Shown in pieces: positions 1-7,546 of a DNA stretch of 22,813 nucleotides. Position numbers and translations under genes: made by a program. Source of the DNA: an uncultured Bacteroides sp. (GTDB taxonomy: Bacteria > Bacteroidota > Bacteroidia > Bacteroidales > Bacteroidaceae); the NCBI RefSeq assembly GCF_949298305.1, contig NZ_CASFWU010000039.1, positions 1 to 22,813 on the forward strand, given 5' to 3'. Below the pieces are notes generated by a model. It saw only the letters and a list, made by a program, of their open reading frames with translations, did not search any database and was not told the DNA's origin. The stretch's first letter is position 1. The number at the start of each line of letters is the position of its first letter.

Positions 1-1550
1 GTATAGAACTGCGCCTTGTAGGCATCGGCGTCGGGCAGCAGGCCGAGTTCGACCAGTTTGGGGTCGGCCACGTAATACAGGCCGAAGAGGTCGGCACGGG
101 CTTCCTCGATGGTGGAGCCGTAAGCCTTCAGCGCGTCGGGGTCAACACCCGGCAGCAGCTTGCCGGAACCGTGGCCGAGGCATTCGTGCAGGTCGGTATG
201 CAGCTCGTCGGTCAGGTCGGCATACTTGTCGATGTTGTCCAGCTCGGCCTGGCTGTAGACGAACTCTTCGTTGAAGCCGTTGCCGTGGGCAGCCTTGTTG
301 TAGGCGTCGGTGATGTTGCCGATGGTCACCGACTTGGAGCCGTGACGGCTGCGAATCCAGTTGGCGTTGGGCAGGTTGATGCCGATGGCCGTGGCCGGAT
401 AGAGGTCGCCGGCGAGGATGGCGGCGGTAATCACCTTGGCCGACACGCCCTTCACCTCTTCCTTCTTGAACTGCTTGTCCACGGGCGAGTGGTCTTCAAA
501 CCACTGGGCGTTGGCACTGATGGTCTCCGTGCGGCGGGTTGCCTCCAGGTCCTTGAAGTTGACCAGCGACTCCCAGCTGGCCTTCATGCCCAGCGGGTCG
601 CCGTAGCTTTCGGTAAATCCGTTCACGAAGTCGACGCGCGAGTTCAGGTCTTTCACCCAGAGGATGGCATAGTCGTCGAACGTCTTCAGGTCGCCCGTCT
701 CGTAATACTCCACCAGCTTGGCGATGACCGCCTTCTGCTCGGGAGTCTCGGCCACGCCTTCGGCCTTCTTCAGCCAATAGACGATTTTCTCCAGAGCCGG
801 GCTGTAAAGGCCGCCCACCTTCCAGACTTTCTCCTGAATCTTGCCGTCCACCTTCACCAGGCGGCTGTTCAGTCCGTAGGAGACGGGCGTTTCGTCCTTG
901 GGGTCTTTCAGCGCGTTATAGAAGTCTTCGGCCTCCTGCTGGGTCACGCCGTCGTAATAGTTGCAGGCAGAGGTCAGCACAAGGTCTTCGCCGTCGGCCT
1001 GGTTGACGCGCTTGGGCATCACGGCGGGGTCGAATATCACAGGGAAGAGTTCGTCACAGAACTGTTCCAACGTCTGCCCCTCGGCCAGCGGAAGCGTGGA
1101 AGCATCGACCGAAGCCAGTGCCTGTCTGAAGAATTCGGGGGTAAAGCCCGGCACGAACTTCTCGCATCCGTAGTGATGGTGGATGCCGTTGGAGAACCAC
1201 ACCCGCTTCAGATAAACCTCCATAGCCTTGAAGTCGGCCGAGTTGCGGTCGCCTTGATAACCTGTATAGACAGCCTCCAAGGCACGACGGATGGTCAGAT
1301 TGTATTTTCCATTCTGATCAAACAAAATGTCACGTCCTTGCAAGGCCGCTTCCGTCAGGTAGTAAACCAATTCTTTCTGCTTGAGGGTCAACTCCTCAAA
1401 GCCGGGTACGCGATAGCGTAAAATCTGTAAATCTGCAAATTGTTCCACTGTATAATCAAATTTTTCTGCCTCAGCAGTTGTTTTGGGGTTTCCGCCGCAC
1501 GCCGTTAGCAATGACAGGGCGGCCACCGTTACCATCAATGTCTTTTTCAT
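1..1550 (-). CDS. Dipeptidyl peptidase III (peptidase family M49), lipoprotein; 3' end outside window
   Basis: Zinc metallopeptidase that removes dipeptides from the N-terminus of short peptides. The reading frame is open from an ATG at 1550 down to base 1, giving about 516 residues; the family is usually around 670-700, so roughly the last quarter is missing. The zinc motif HECLGH is at residues 455-460 (bases 171-188) and the second motif EEARAD at 482-487, the two signatures of M49. Known Bacteroides enzymes carry this one-residue-shorter HExxGH form instead of the HELLGH of eukaryotes. The N-terminus (MKKTLMVTVAALSLLTACGG) is a lipoprotein signal with an LTAC lipobox, so the protein should be anchored outside the cytoplasm. 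It lies downstream of the AraC-like gene with a terminator-like hairpin between them, so it probably has its own promoter. The family call is firm; cellular location is inferred. Confidence 0.95.
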   Translation of the reverse strand, partial: MKKTLMVTVAALSLLTACGGNPKTTAEAEKFDYTVEQFADLQILRYRVPGFEELTLKQKELVYYLTEAALQGRDILFDQNGKYNLTIRRALEAVYTGYQGDRNSADFKAMEVYLKRVWFSNGIHHHYGCEKFVPGFTPEFFRQALASVDASTLPLAEGQTLEQFCDELFPVIFDPAVMPKRVNQADGEDLVLTSACNYYDGVTQQEAEDFYNALKDPKDETPVSYGLNSRLVKVDGKIQEKVWKVGGLYSPALEKIVYWLKKAEGVAETPEQKAVIAKLVEYYETGDLKTFDDYAILWVKDLNSRVDFVNGFTESYGDPLGMKASWESLVNFKDLEATRRTETISANAQWFEDHSPVDKQFKKEEVKGVSAKVITAAILAGDLYPATAIGINLPNANWIRSRHGSKSVTIGNITDAYNKAAHGNGFNEEFVYSQAELDNIDKYADLTDELHTDLHECLGHGSGKLLPGVDPDALKAYGSTIEEARADLFGLYYVADPKLVELGLLPDADAYKAQFY

Positions 1551-1596
1551 GGGGGTCAAGTAGTGTTTATGATAGAAAAATGAACCGAAAAACGTA

Positions 1597-1644
1597 GAAA
1601 AAGGAAGTTTCCCGAAACATTACTTCCGAGACACTTCCTTTTTC
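1597..1644 (-). terminator. Probable terminator of the AraC-like gene
   Basis: A perfect 12-bp inverted repeat (GAAAAAGGAAGT at 1597-1608, ACTTCCTTTTTC at 1633-1644) encloses a 24-base loop. Read on the minus strand it lies just after the AraC-like stop codon, and its descending arm is T-rich and followed by more T runs. That fits a Rho-independent terminator placed before the dipeptidyl peptidase gene. The stem is AT-rich, so its strength is uncertain. Confidence 0.5.
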
Positions 1645-1665
1645 ACAACATTATTTCATCCAAAA

Positions 1666-2175
1666 TTATTTCTTATTCTTTTCAGCATGCCTTTTACGAT
1701 AGCCGTTGGGCGTTTCACCGATATTTTTATAGAAAGCAGCATAGAAAGACTGGCGGTTGGCAAACCCCACCATCGTACTGATTTCTTCCACATTCTTGTC
1801 TGCATAACGCTTATCTGTCAACAAATGTACGGCATCCTTTATTCTGTACTCATTCAGCAGGCAGGAATAATTCATACCAAAACGGGAATTTACCACGGCA
1901 GACAGATAACGGGTATTCGTCTGTAACTCTTTAGCCAAATCTTTCGCAGAGTATTCAGGATCTCTGTACTTCTTCTGAACCACAATAATGTTCAAAATCT
2001 TGTCGTACAATTCATCCGCCAATTCCGGACGGATCAGCGAGCGGTAGGCCGCATTCTTCTCTTTCTTTTCACGCAGGTTGTAAGGACGCTTCTTCTGCAC
2101 TTCCTCCTGCACATTCATTTCTAAATCACTCATTTGAATTAACTGGTTAGGTTTGTTAAAATAAATATAATCCAT
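1666..2175 (-). CDS. AraC-family transcriptional regulator (HTH domain only)
   Basis: A 169-residue DNA-binding protein. The C-terminal ~100 residues form the AraC/XylS double helix-turn-helix: a first helix pair around YSAKDLAKELQTNTRYLSAV and a second around VEEISTMVGFANRQSFYAAF, ending in the family-typical ETPNGYRKRH. The N-terminal ~60 residues are polar and lysine-rich with no ligand-binding fold I recognise, so no sensing domain is evident. I chose the ATG at 2175 rather than the in-frame GTG at 2184, because AGGTG lies six bases before the ATG and would act as the ribosome site. It is divergent from recQ and upstream of the dipeptidyl peptidase gene on the same strand. Targets cannot be read from the sequence. 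Confidence 0.9.
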   Translation of the reverse strand: MDYIYFNKPNQLIQMSDLEMNVQEEVQKKRPYNLREKKEKNAAYRSLIRPELADELYDKILNIIVVQKKYRDPEYSAKDLAKELQTNTRYLSAVVNSRFGMNYSCLLNEYRIKDAVHLLTDKRYADKNVEEISTMVGFANRQSFYAAFYKNIGETPNGYRKRHAEKNKK

Positions 2176-2354
2176 AGGGTTCACCTAAAGACGATACAAA
2201 AGTCTGACATTTTTTTCAAATATGCAACTTTTAAGTACACATTTTTTGTTGCCAAACATGCTTATAAGGCAAATAAAAGGAGTAATACAGGGATAATAAG
2301 AATTATTAACTCTTTTACACTCTCAACAATTAATCACATCTAAATCCGATTCTA

Positions 2355-2387
2355 TTTGTATTTTAGACTTTAAATGATGTAACTTTG
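2355..2387 (+). promoter_or_regulatory. Bacteroides-type promoter for recQ
   Basis: TTTG at 2355-2358 and TAACTTTG at 2380-2387 are separated by 21 bases, matching the Bacteroidetes primary sigma factor consensus (TTTG, 19-21 bases, TAnnTTTG). Transcription would begin near 2394, about 24 bases before the recQ ATG. The -7 box covers a TTG at 2385 that could otherwise be taken as the recQ start. Confidence 0.75.
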
Positions 2388-2417
2388 CCCGAAAATCAAA
2401 AAACAGATATAAACAGA

Positions 2418-4229
2418 ATGCTGCATACACTCAAAACCTATTTCGGATATGACAGTTTCCGCCCCCTGCAAGAAGACATCGTCAGCCATCTGCTGGCCAG
2501 AAAAGACGCATTGGTGCTGATGCCTACGGGCGGCGGCAAGTCTATCTGCTACCAGCTTCCGGCCCTGCTGTCAGAGGGAACGGCTGTTGTCATCTCACCC
2601 CTGATTTCGCTGATGAAAGACCAGGTGGAATCGCTCTCGGCCAACGGAATCCCCGCAGGAGCCCTGAACAGCGCCAACGATGAAACCCAAAACGCATCGT
2701 TGCGCCGCGCCTGCACGGAGGGAAAGCTCAAACTGCTGTATATCTCTCCGGAGAGACTGATGGCCGAAGCCAACTATCTGCTGCGCGACATGCACATCTC
2801 CTTGTTTGCCATTGACGAAGCCCACTGCATCTCGCAATGGGGACACGACTTCCGACCCGAATATACCCAGCTGGGATTCCTGCATCAGCAATTTCCCGAC
2901 GTCCCCATCATCGCACTTACCGCAACGGCCGACAAACTGACCCGTGACGACATTGTCAAACAATTACGCCTGAACAACCCGAAGGTCTTTATTTCCTCCT
3001 TTGACCGCCCCAACCTGAGCCTTGCCGTAAAACGAGGCTACCGGAAGCGGGAGAAGGACAATGCCATTCTGGACTTCATTGCCCGCCATCCGGGTGAAAG
3101 CGGCATCATCTATTGCATGAGCCGCAACGGCACAGAGCAGGTGGCGCAAATGCTGGGCAAGCACGGAATCCGAGCTGCCATTTACCACGCAGGCCTGTCT
3201 GCCGACAAGCGGAACGAGGCTCAGGACGACTTCATCAACGACCGGATACAGGTGGTGTGCGCCACCATTGCCTTCGGCATGGGGATAGACAAGAGCAACG
3301 TACGCTGGATTATCCACTATAACCTGCCCAAAAGCATCGAAAGCTTCTATCAGGAAATAGGACGTGCCGGACGCGACGGATTGCCGAGCGACACCCTCCT
3401 TTTCTACTCATTGGGCGACCTGATCCAACTCAGCAAATTTGCGGCCGAAAGCGGTCAGCAGGAAATTAGCCTCGAAAAGCTGCAACGCATGCAGCAATAT
3501 GCAGAGTCTGACATCTGCCGCCGACGCATCCTGTTAAGCTATTTCGGAGAGAACGTTAACCACGACTGTGGCAATTGCGATGTCTGCAAGAATCCGCCGG
3601 AGCGATTTGACGGCACAATCATTGTACAAAAAGCGCTCAGCGCATTGGTACGGGCCGGGCAACAGATAGGCACAGGCGTGCTCGTAGACATCCTGCGTGG
3701 GACGGCCAGCCCTGAAGTGACCGAGAAAGGCTATCAGAAGCTGAAAACATTCGGAGCCGGTCGTGAAATCCCGGCTCGCGACTGGCAGGACTACCTGCTG
3801 CAAATGCTGCAACTGGGCTATTTCGAAATTGCCTACAACGAGCACAACCACCTGAAGGTGACCCCCGCAGGCAGTGAAGTACTGTTTGGCAGAGCCCGCG
3901 CACAACTGGTCGTTATCAAACGGGAAGAAAAAGGAACGGAAAAACAGAAAAGGGCCGCGAAAGGCTCCCGGACAGAAGTACCGGGGATGGAAGGCAACGG
4001 AGGCAATCAGCAAGAACTCCTCGACGTCTTGCGGGCATTGCGCCAACAGTTGGCCGACCAGGAAGTACTGCCCGCCTACATCGTCCTGTCGGACAAGGTA
4101 TTGCATCAGCTCTGCACCTCCCGCCCTACTACCATCGAAGCATTTGGAAACATCAGCGGAATCGGAGAATACAAAAAGAAAAAGTACGGCAAATACTTCG
4201 TGGAAGCCATCAAGAAGTTCAGCAAGTAA
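2418..4229 (+). CDS. recQ: ATP-dependent DNA helicase RecQ
   Basis: A 3'-5' DNA helicase of 603 residues acting in recombination and repair at stalled forks. In order: a superfamily 2 helicase core with Walker A TGGGKS near residue 41, DEAH at 133-136 followed by the RecQ loop HCISQWGHDFRPEY, and motif VI IGRAGR at 314-319; a zinc-binding region with four cysteines at 367, 384, 387 and 390; a winged-helix RQC region; and a C-terminal HRDC domain from about residue 520. Between RQC and HRDC lies a lysine- and glutamate-rich linker. I start at the ATG at 2418: the in-frame TTG at 2385 lies inside the promoter -7 box. All key motifs are intact and the length is normal. The stop is only 12 bases from the end of the convergent TPR gene. 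Confidence 0.96.
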   Translation: MLHTLKTYFGYDSFRPLQEDIVSHLLARKDALVLMPTGGGKSICYQLPALLSEGTAVVISPLISLMKDQVESLSANGIPAGALNSANDETQNASLRRACTEGKLKLLYISPERLMAEANYLLRDMHISLFAIDEAHCISQWGHDFRPEYTQLGFLHQQFPDVPIIALTATADKLTRDDIVKQLRLNNPKVFISSFDRPNLSLAVKRGYRKREKDNAILDFIARHPGESGIIYCMSRNGTEQVAQMLGKHGIRAAIYHAGLSADKRNEAQDDFINDRIQVVCATIAFGMGIDKSNVRWIIHYNLPKSIESFYQEIGRAGRDGLPSDTLLFYSLGDLIQLSKFAAESGQQEISLEKLQRMQQYAESDICRRRILLSYFGENVNHDCGNCDVCKNPPERFDGTIIVQKALSALVRAGQQIGTGVLVDILRGTASPEVTEKGYQKLKTFGAGREIPARDWQDYLLQMLQLGYFEIAYNEHNHLKVTPAGSEVLFGRARAQLVVIKREEKGTEKQKRAAKGSRTEVPGMEGNGGNQQELLDVLRALRQQLADQEVLPAYIVLSDKVLHQLCTSRPTTIEAFGNISGIGEYKKKKYGKYFVEAIKKFSK

Positions 4230-4241
4230 GGAAATAATGGC

Positions 4242-5087
4242 TCAACGGCATTGGCGCATCAGCTCGCGCAATTCAGCTTGCGGTACGCCCAACGAGACAG
4301 CCTTCTCAAAGTCCTGTCTGGCCTGCTTTTTCTTGCCTTGAGAAAGATAGATTTGACCACGCGTCAGGTAAGCTTCGGCCTGTGACGAATCCAGCCGCAT
4401 CGCCTCTTCCAAATCCAGAAGAGCCGATTCAGGATGCTGCATCTCCTGCTCCACCCCGGCCCTTGCCACATAGAGCACAGCCAATTGCGTACGTTCAGTC
4501 TGCTGTCCGGATTGTTCGTCAATCATGCGGTTCAGCAGTGAAAGCGCTTCAGGCAGCCTGCCTTCCTTTTGCTCCAGCGTAGCCAGTCCGAGACGTCCGT
4601 TATAACTGGAGGGATCGAGCTTCAGCAGATGTTCGTAGTCGGCCCTGGCCGATTTATAGTCGCGCATCTTCATATAAATATAGGCACGCATCAGCAAAGC
4701 TTCCTGATTGTCTTTCTCCTTATCCAGCGCCAACGAGTAATCGACACGGGCGGCATCGTCCCGCCCCAACTCCAGATTAAGCGCGGCACGATTCAACAGG
4801 ATGGGCACAGAATGCGGAGCGAAGTTCAAGGCAAATGTATAAGACTCCAGCGCATGCTCATAACGCCGCTGTTTCCGCTGTATGACGCCCAAATTGGAAA
4901 ACAAAAACGCGTTGCGGGGATTGGCCGGCTCCAACTTCAAAGCCTGCCGGATGTAATCCTCGGCCTGCGCCAAGCTGTCCTGTTCAATAGCAGCCAGGGC
5001 ACGATCGCTCAATTCCTGGTAAGTCTGTGCACCGGCAGATGCCGCCATCGTACACCCAAAGAGAAAACAAAACAGTATTTTTTTCAT
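4242..5087 (-). CDS. Exported tetratricopeptide repeat protein
   Basis: A 281-residue protein with a signal peptide (hydrophobic core in the first ~18 residues, probable cleavage at AGA-QT) followed almost entirely by TPR units. About seven can be followed, starting near residues 24, 61, 96, 130, 164, 202 and 237, each with the usual small/aromatic pattern and a proline at the end (for example ALKLEP, ALNFAP, LLKLDP). TPR arrays are protein-binding scaffolds; no catalytic domain is present and the partner is unknown. It should act in the periplasm. It is tail-to-tail with recQ and 81 bases downstream of cysK on the same strand, so it may be co-transcribed with cysK, although nothing links it to cysteine synthesis. 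Confidence 0.88.
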   Translation of the reverse strand: MKKILFCFLFGCTMAASAGAQTYQELSDRALAAIEQDSLAQAEDYIRQALKLEPANPRNAFLFSNLGVIQRKQRRYEHALESYTFALNFAPHSVPILLNRAALNLELGRDDAARVDYSLALDKEKDNQEALLMRAYIYMKMRDYKSARADYEHLLKLDPSSYNGRLGLATLEQKEGRLPEALSLLNRMIDEQSGQQTERTQLAVLYVARAGVEQEMQHPESALLDLEEAMRLDSSQAEAYLTRGQIYLSQGKKKQARQDFEKAVSLGVPQAELRELMRQCR

Positions 5088-5102
5088 GCTACATTATCCA
5101 AA

Positions 5103-5121
5103 CGGTTTCAATAAGAAACCG
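5103..5121 (-). other. Small hairpin between cysK and the TPR gene
   Basis: CGGTTTC (5103-5109) and GAAACCG (5115-5121) form a 7-bp stem with a 5-base loop, 16 bases before the TPR start codon and downstream of the cysK stop on the minus strand. It is not followed by a T tract, so it is a weak terminator at best; a leader hairpin or processing site is equally possible. Confidence 0.35.
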
Positions 5122-5168
5122 CTAACAGTTTTAAAGTTGACCCAAAAGGCAAACTACGCCGACCGAAA

Positions 5169-6119
5169 TCAATCCAAAGGATAGGCATCGAACGCAAACA
5201 ACTCGGTAGACAGATAGCGTTCTCCTGTATCAGGTAACAAAGCAACAATCGTTTTGTTCGCAAACTCCGGCCGTGCGGCCAACAAACGGGCCGCATAGAC
5301 TGCTGCTCCTGAAGAGATGCCTGCCAGCAAGCCTTCGGTAGCAGCCAAGTCGCGCCCTCCACGGATAGCCTCATCATCGGGCACAGGCATCACCTCGTCC
5401 ACCACCGTTGCATCATAGATGGCAGGAACAAAATTGGCCCCAATGCCCTGAATGCGGTGAGGAGCCGCCTGGCCGCCTGCCAGCACCTGAGAGGAAGCCG
5501 GCTCAACAGCCACCACATAGACATGCGGATTGTGACGCTTCAAGGCTCGCGCCACCCCACAGACCGTACCGCCGGTACCCACACCTGCCACAAAGACATC
5601 GACGCGTCCTTCTGTATCCGACCAGATTTCCTCGCCGGTAGTGCGTTCATGGGCAGCCGGATTGGAAGGGTTTTCAAATTGCTGAAGAATCACAGATTCA
5701 GGAATGGCTTCTCTCAACTCTTCGGCCTTGGCAATAGAGCCGGCCATGCCCGTCCGTCCGTCCGTCAAAACAATTTCAGCCCCCAATGCCTTCAGCAGGT
5801 TCCTGCGCTCTACGCTCATGGTTTCGGGCATGGTCAGTATCAGGTGATAGCCTTTGATGGTAGCGACCATGGCCAGCCCTACCCCCGTGTTGCCGCTGGT
5901 AGGTTCTATAATCGTGGCACCCGGCTTCAATACGCCGCGCGCCTCCGCATCTTCTATCATGGACAGGGCTACACGGTCTTTCACGCTGCCTGCGGGGTTG
6001 AACGACTCCAATTTGGCTACCAGATTAGTTGCCAAACCATACTTCCGGCTATATCCCGCCAATTCCATCAGCGGGGTATGTCCGATCAGTTCTGTCAGAT
6101 TCTTCGCTATTCTTGCCAT
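5169..6119 (-). CDS. cysK: Cysteine synthase A (O-acetylserine sulfhydrylase)
   Basis: A cytoplasmic PLP enzyme that makes cysteine from O-acetylserine and sulfide. The product has 316 residues, the normal CysK length. The PLP lysine is K47 in NPAGSVKDR, the substrate loop TSGNT is at 74-78, and the phosphate-binding glycine loop GTGGT is at 181-185. The start is the ATG at 6119 with AAGGA upstream; an in-frame extension to 6161 gives residues that do not resemble the family. It lies on the same strand as the PAPS operon but is separated from it by a 295-bp repeat element and about 135 bases of leader, so it probably has its own promoter. CysK and CysM are hard to separate, but the length and GTGGT/TSGNT context favour CysK. 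Confidence 0.94.
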   Translation of the reverse strand: MARIAKNLTELIGHTPLMELAGYSRKYGLATNLVAKLESFNPAGSVKDRVALSMIEDAEARGVLKPGATIIEPTSGNTGVGLAMVATIKGYHLILTMPETMSVERRNLLKALGAEIVLTDGRTGMAGSIAKAEELREAIPESVILQQFENPSNPAAHERTTGEEIWSDTEGRVDVFVAGVGTGGTVCGVARALKRHNPHVYVVAVEPASSQVLAGGQAAPHRIQGIGANFVPAIYDATVVDEVMPVPDDEAIRGGRDLAATEGLLAGISSGAAVYAARLLAARPEFANKTIVALLPDTGERYLSTELFAFDAYPLD

Positions 6120-6175
6120 AACATTCCTTTTTTGTATTACAAGTCCCGTCCGGCTCCCCACCGGGCTTCACGCCA

Positions 6176-6183
6176 CGAAAATA
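6176..6183 (-). promoter_or_regulatory. Possible cysK promoter -7 box
   Basis: On the minus strand the sequence reads TATTTTCG, one base from TAnnTTTG, about 57 bases before the cysK ATG. No convincing TTTG is found at the expected upstream distance. It is the best candidate in this leader. Confidence 0.3.
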
Positions 6184-6254
6184 GCAATAAGTGATGAATG
6201 GAAGAACAGAATTCATCAAATTCCGCTATTGAGATGCGCAAAAATCAATGAATT

Positions 6255-6549
6255 AAGTTTCGCAAGTTTATTAACGGGTTGCAGTTAAGGAGTTAAGCCT
6301 ATACCTTTTATGAATGGTAAATGGTTAATGGTTAATGATAAATGGTAAATGGTTAATGGTAAGTGATGAATAAATTCTTCATTCTTCATTCCTCATTCTT
6401 CATTTTTCCGTTCCTCATTCTTCATTTCTCATTATCTTGTCTATTGGCTTTAACTCCTAAGCCCGCCTTGGTGGGCGATAACTCCTTTTAACTTCTTTAA
6501 CTCCTGCAAGTTTGGCTTCGCCGATTTTCAATTTGCACTTGCGAAACTT
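6255..6549. repeat. Interspersed MITE-like repeat, copy 1
   Basis: A 295-bp non-coding element with perfect 13-bp inverted ends: AAGTTTCGCAAGT at 6255-6267 and its complement at 6537-6549. A nested inverted pair follows (GGAGTTAAGCC at 6289-6299; GGCTTTAACTCC at 6446-6457). The centre is low-complexity: GGTAAATGGTTAATG-like units, then TTCATTCTTCATT-like units. A small GC hairpin (GCCCGC, loop CTTG, GTGGGC) is at 6461-6476. It is closely similar end to end to copy 2 at 8681-8976 in the same orientation. No open reading frame or transposase is present, and I find no target duplication around this copy. It sits 21 bases past the PCMD gene stop and upstream of cysK. Confidence 0.8.
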
Positions 6550-6570
6550 GAGACAACGATTTGCTTCCAA

Positions 6571-7533
6571 TCAATATACCAGTTTCACGTTGTCCACCCA
6601 GAAAGAATTTCCGGGAGAACCGATGTAGGCACCACCGTGACTGGAAGTAAATTGCAGGACAAGATGGGTAGGCACATCGTCTTCCGTGCCCCAAGCCACT
6701 TCTTGAATAGGCACACTCTCGCCCTTACTGTTCAAGGCATAACGTTCCTCCACCTGCAGGCGCATCATGTGTGACTTGTAGGCAGGATCGCCCGTAATGT
6801 TGCCGTACATGATGGGATAAGTAACGTTGTTGCGCCAGTCGGGAGTTGTCGTATAATAACGTACGACCATGGTACCCACGCGCTTGGCATAGATGTTGCC
6901 GTCCTTGTCTTCCCAGCGCTTCTGCAAAAAGAGGCATACAGCCGGAAAATCCTTTCCGGCCACGTCCGTAATGCGGCTGAAGCCGGTGGCACGAATACGG
7001 TTCTCGCGGTCGGACATCTTGATTTTGTAATCAAACTGAATGGCAATGGGCTTCTTGGTGAAAGGAATGCCCGAATCCAACATCTTCTGCGGATTCTTGG
7101 TGCCCTTGATAGGTTCGTGAACCTCCCCCAAAAAGATAGAGCCAGCCGCCAGCACGGTGATATCCACAATCCCAAACACCTTCACGCTTTCCATACGGGT
7201 GTCCAGACGGGCGCAATAGCCGTCGCCCCTTTTCTCGGGGAAGACGGATGTATTGGTCTTCGTGATGCCGGCTACCCGAGCCATCACATTGGAAGTGGCC
7301 CACGGGGAACCGCCCATATTTTTGTAGGCACTATTGTCCTGAATGGTAGCGGTAGGCGCTATGGCATAAACATGCTTGGTCTCACCTCCAATAATGGAGG
7401 ATTCCTTAATCTGACGATCTACCCACTGGTCCATATTGCCGAAAGGCAACATCTCCACGTTGTGCTGGGCCGATACGGACGACGCGCCCGCCATGACAAA
7501 CAGTAATGCTGAAACAAATGTTTTTATCTGCAT
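6571..7533 (-). CDS. Secreted PCMD-like protein (putative carbohydrate-binding beta-sandwich)
   Basis: A 320-residue exported protein of unknown function. It begins with a signal peptide (MQIKTFVSALLFVMAGASSV, probable cleavage after SAQ or AQH). The rest looks beta-rich, and the end (GSPGNSFWVDNVKLVY) resembles the last strand of PCMD domains (putative carbohydrate metabolism domain), which are common in Bacteroidetes surface proteins. That assignment is moderate. The start is the ATG at 7533, preceded by a strong AAGGAGG; an in-frame extension to 7557 would overlap the sulfotransferase. It lies 13 bases after the sulfotransferase stop and is the last gene of the PAPS operon. Placement suggests it binds or helps move the substrate or product of the sulfotransferase, which is inference. 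Confidence 0.8.
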   Translation of the reverse strand: MQIKTFVSALLFVMAGASSVSAQHNVEMLPFGNMDQWVDRQIKESSIIGGETKHVYAIAPTATIQDNSAYKNMGGSPWATSNVMARVAGITKTNTSVFPEKRGDGYCARLDTRMESVKVFGIVDITVLAAGSIFLGEVHEPIKGTKNPQKMLDSGIPFTKKPIAIQFDYKIKMSDRENRIRATGFSRITDVAGKDFPAVCLFLQKRWEDKDGNIYAKRVGTMVVRYYTTTPDWRNNVTYPIMYGNITGDPAYKSHMMRLQVEERYALNSKGESVPIQEVAWGTEDDVPTHLVLQFTSSHGGAYIGSPGNSFWVDNVKLVY

Positions 7534-7546
7534 GGTTCCTCCTTTT

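Noticed and set aside
171..1421. Long plus-strand open frame of 416 codons
   Set aside because: It is the antisense shadow of the dipeptidyl peptidase III gene, whose minus frame carries the zinc motifs, a lipoprotein signal and uninterrupted homology-like sequence.
6120..6254. Riboswitch in the cysK leader
   Set aside because: I looked for a SAM-type or other sulfur-related aptamer; only a small GC-rich foldable segment is seen, with no recognisable conserved core.
6243..6575. AATCAAT on both sides of element copy 1 as a target duplication
   Set aside because: The right copy is about 20 bases away from the element end and only 7 bases match, so it does not behave like an insertion footprint.
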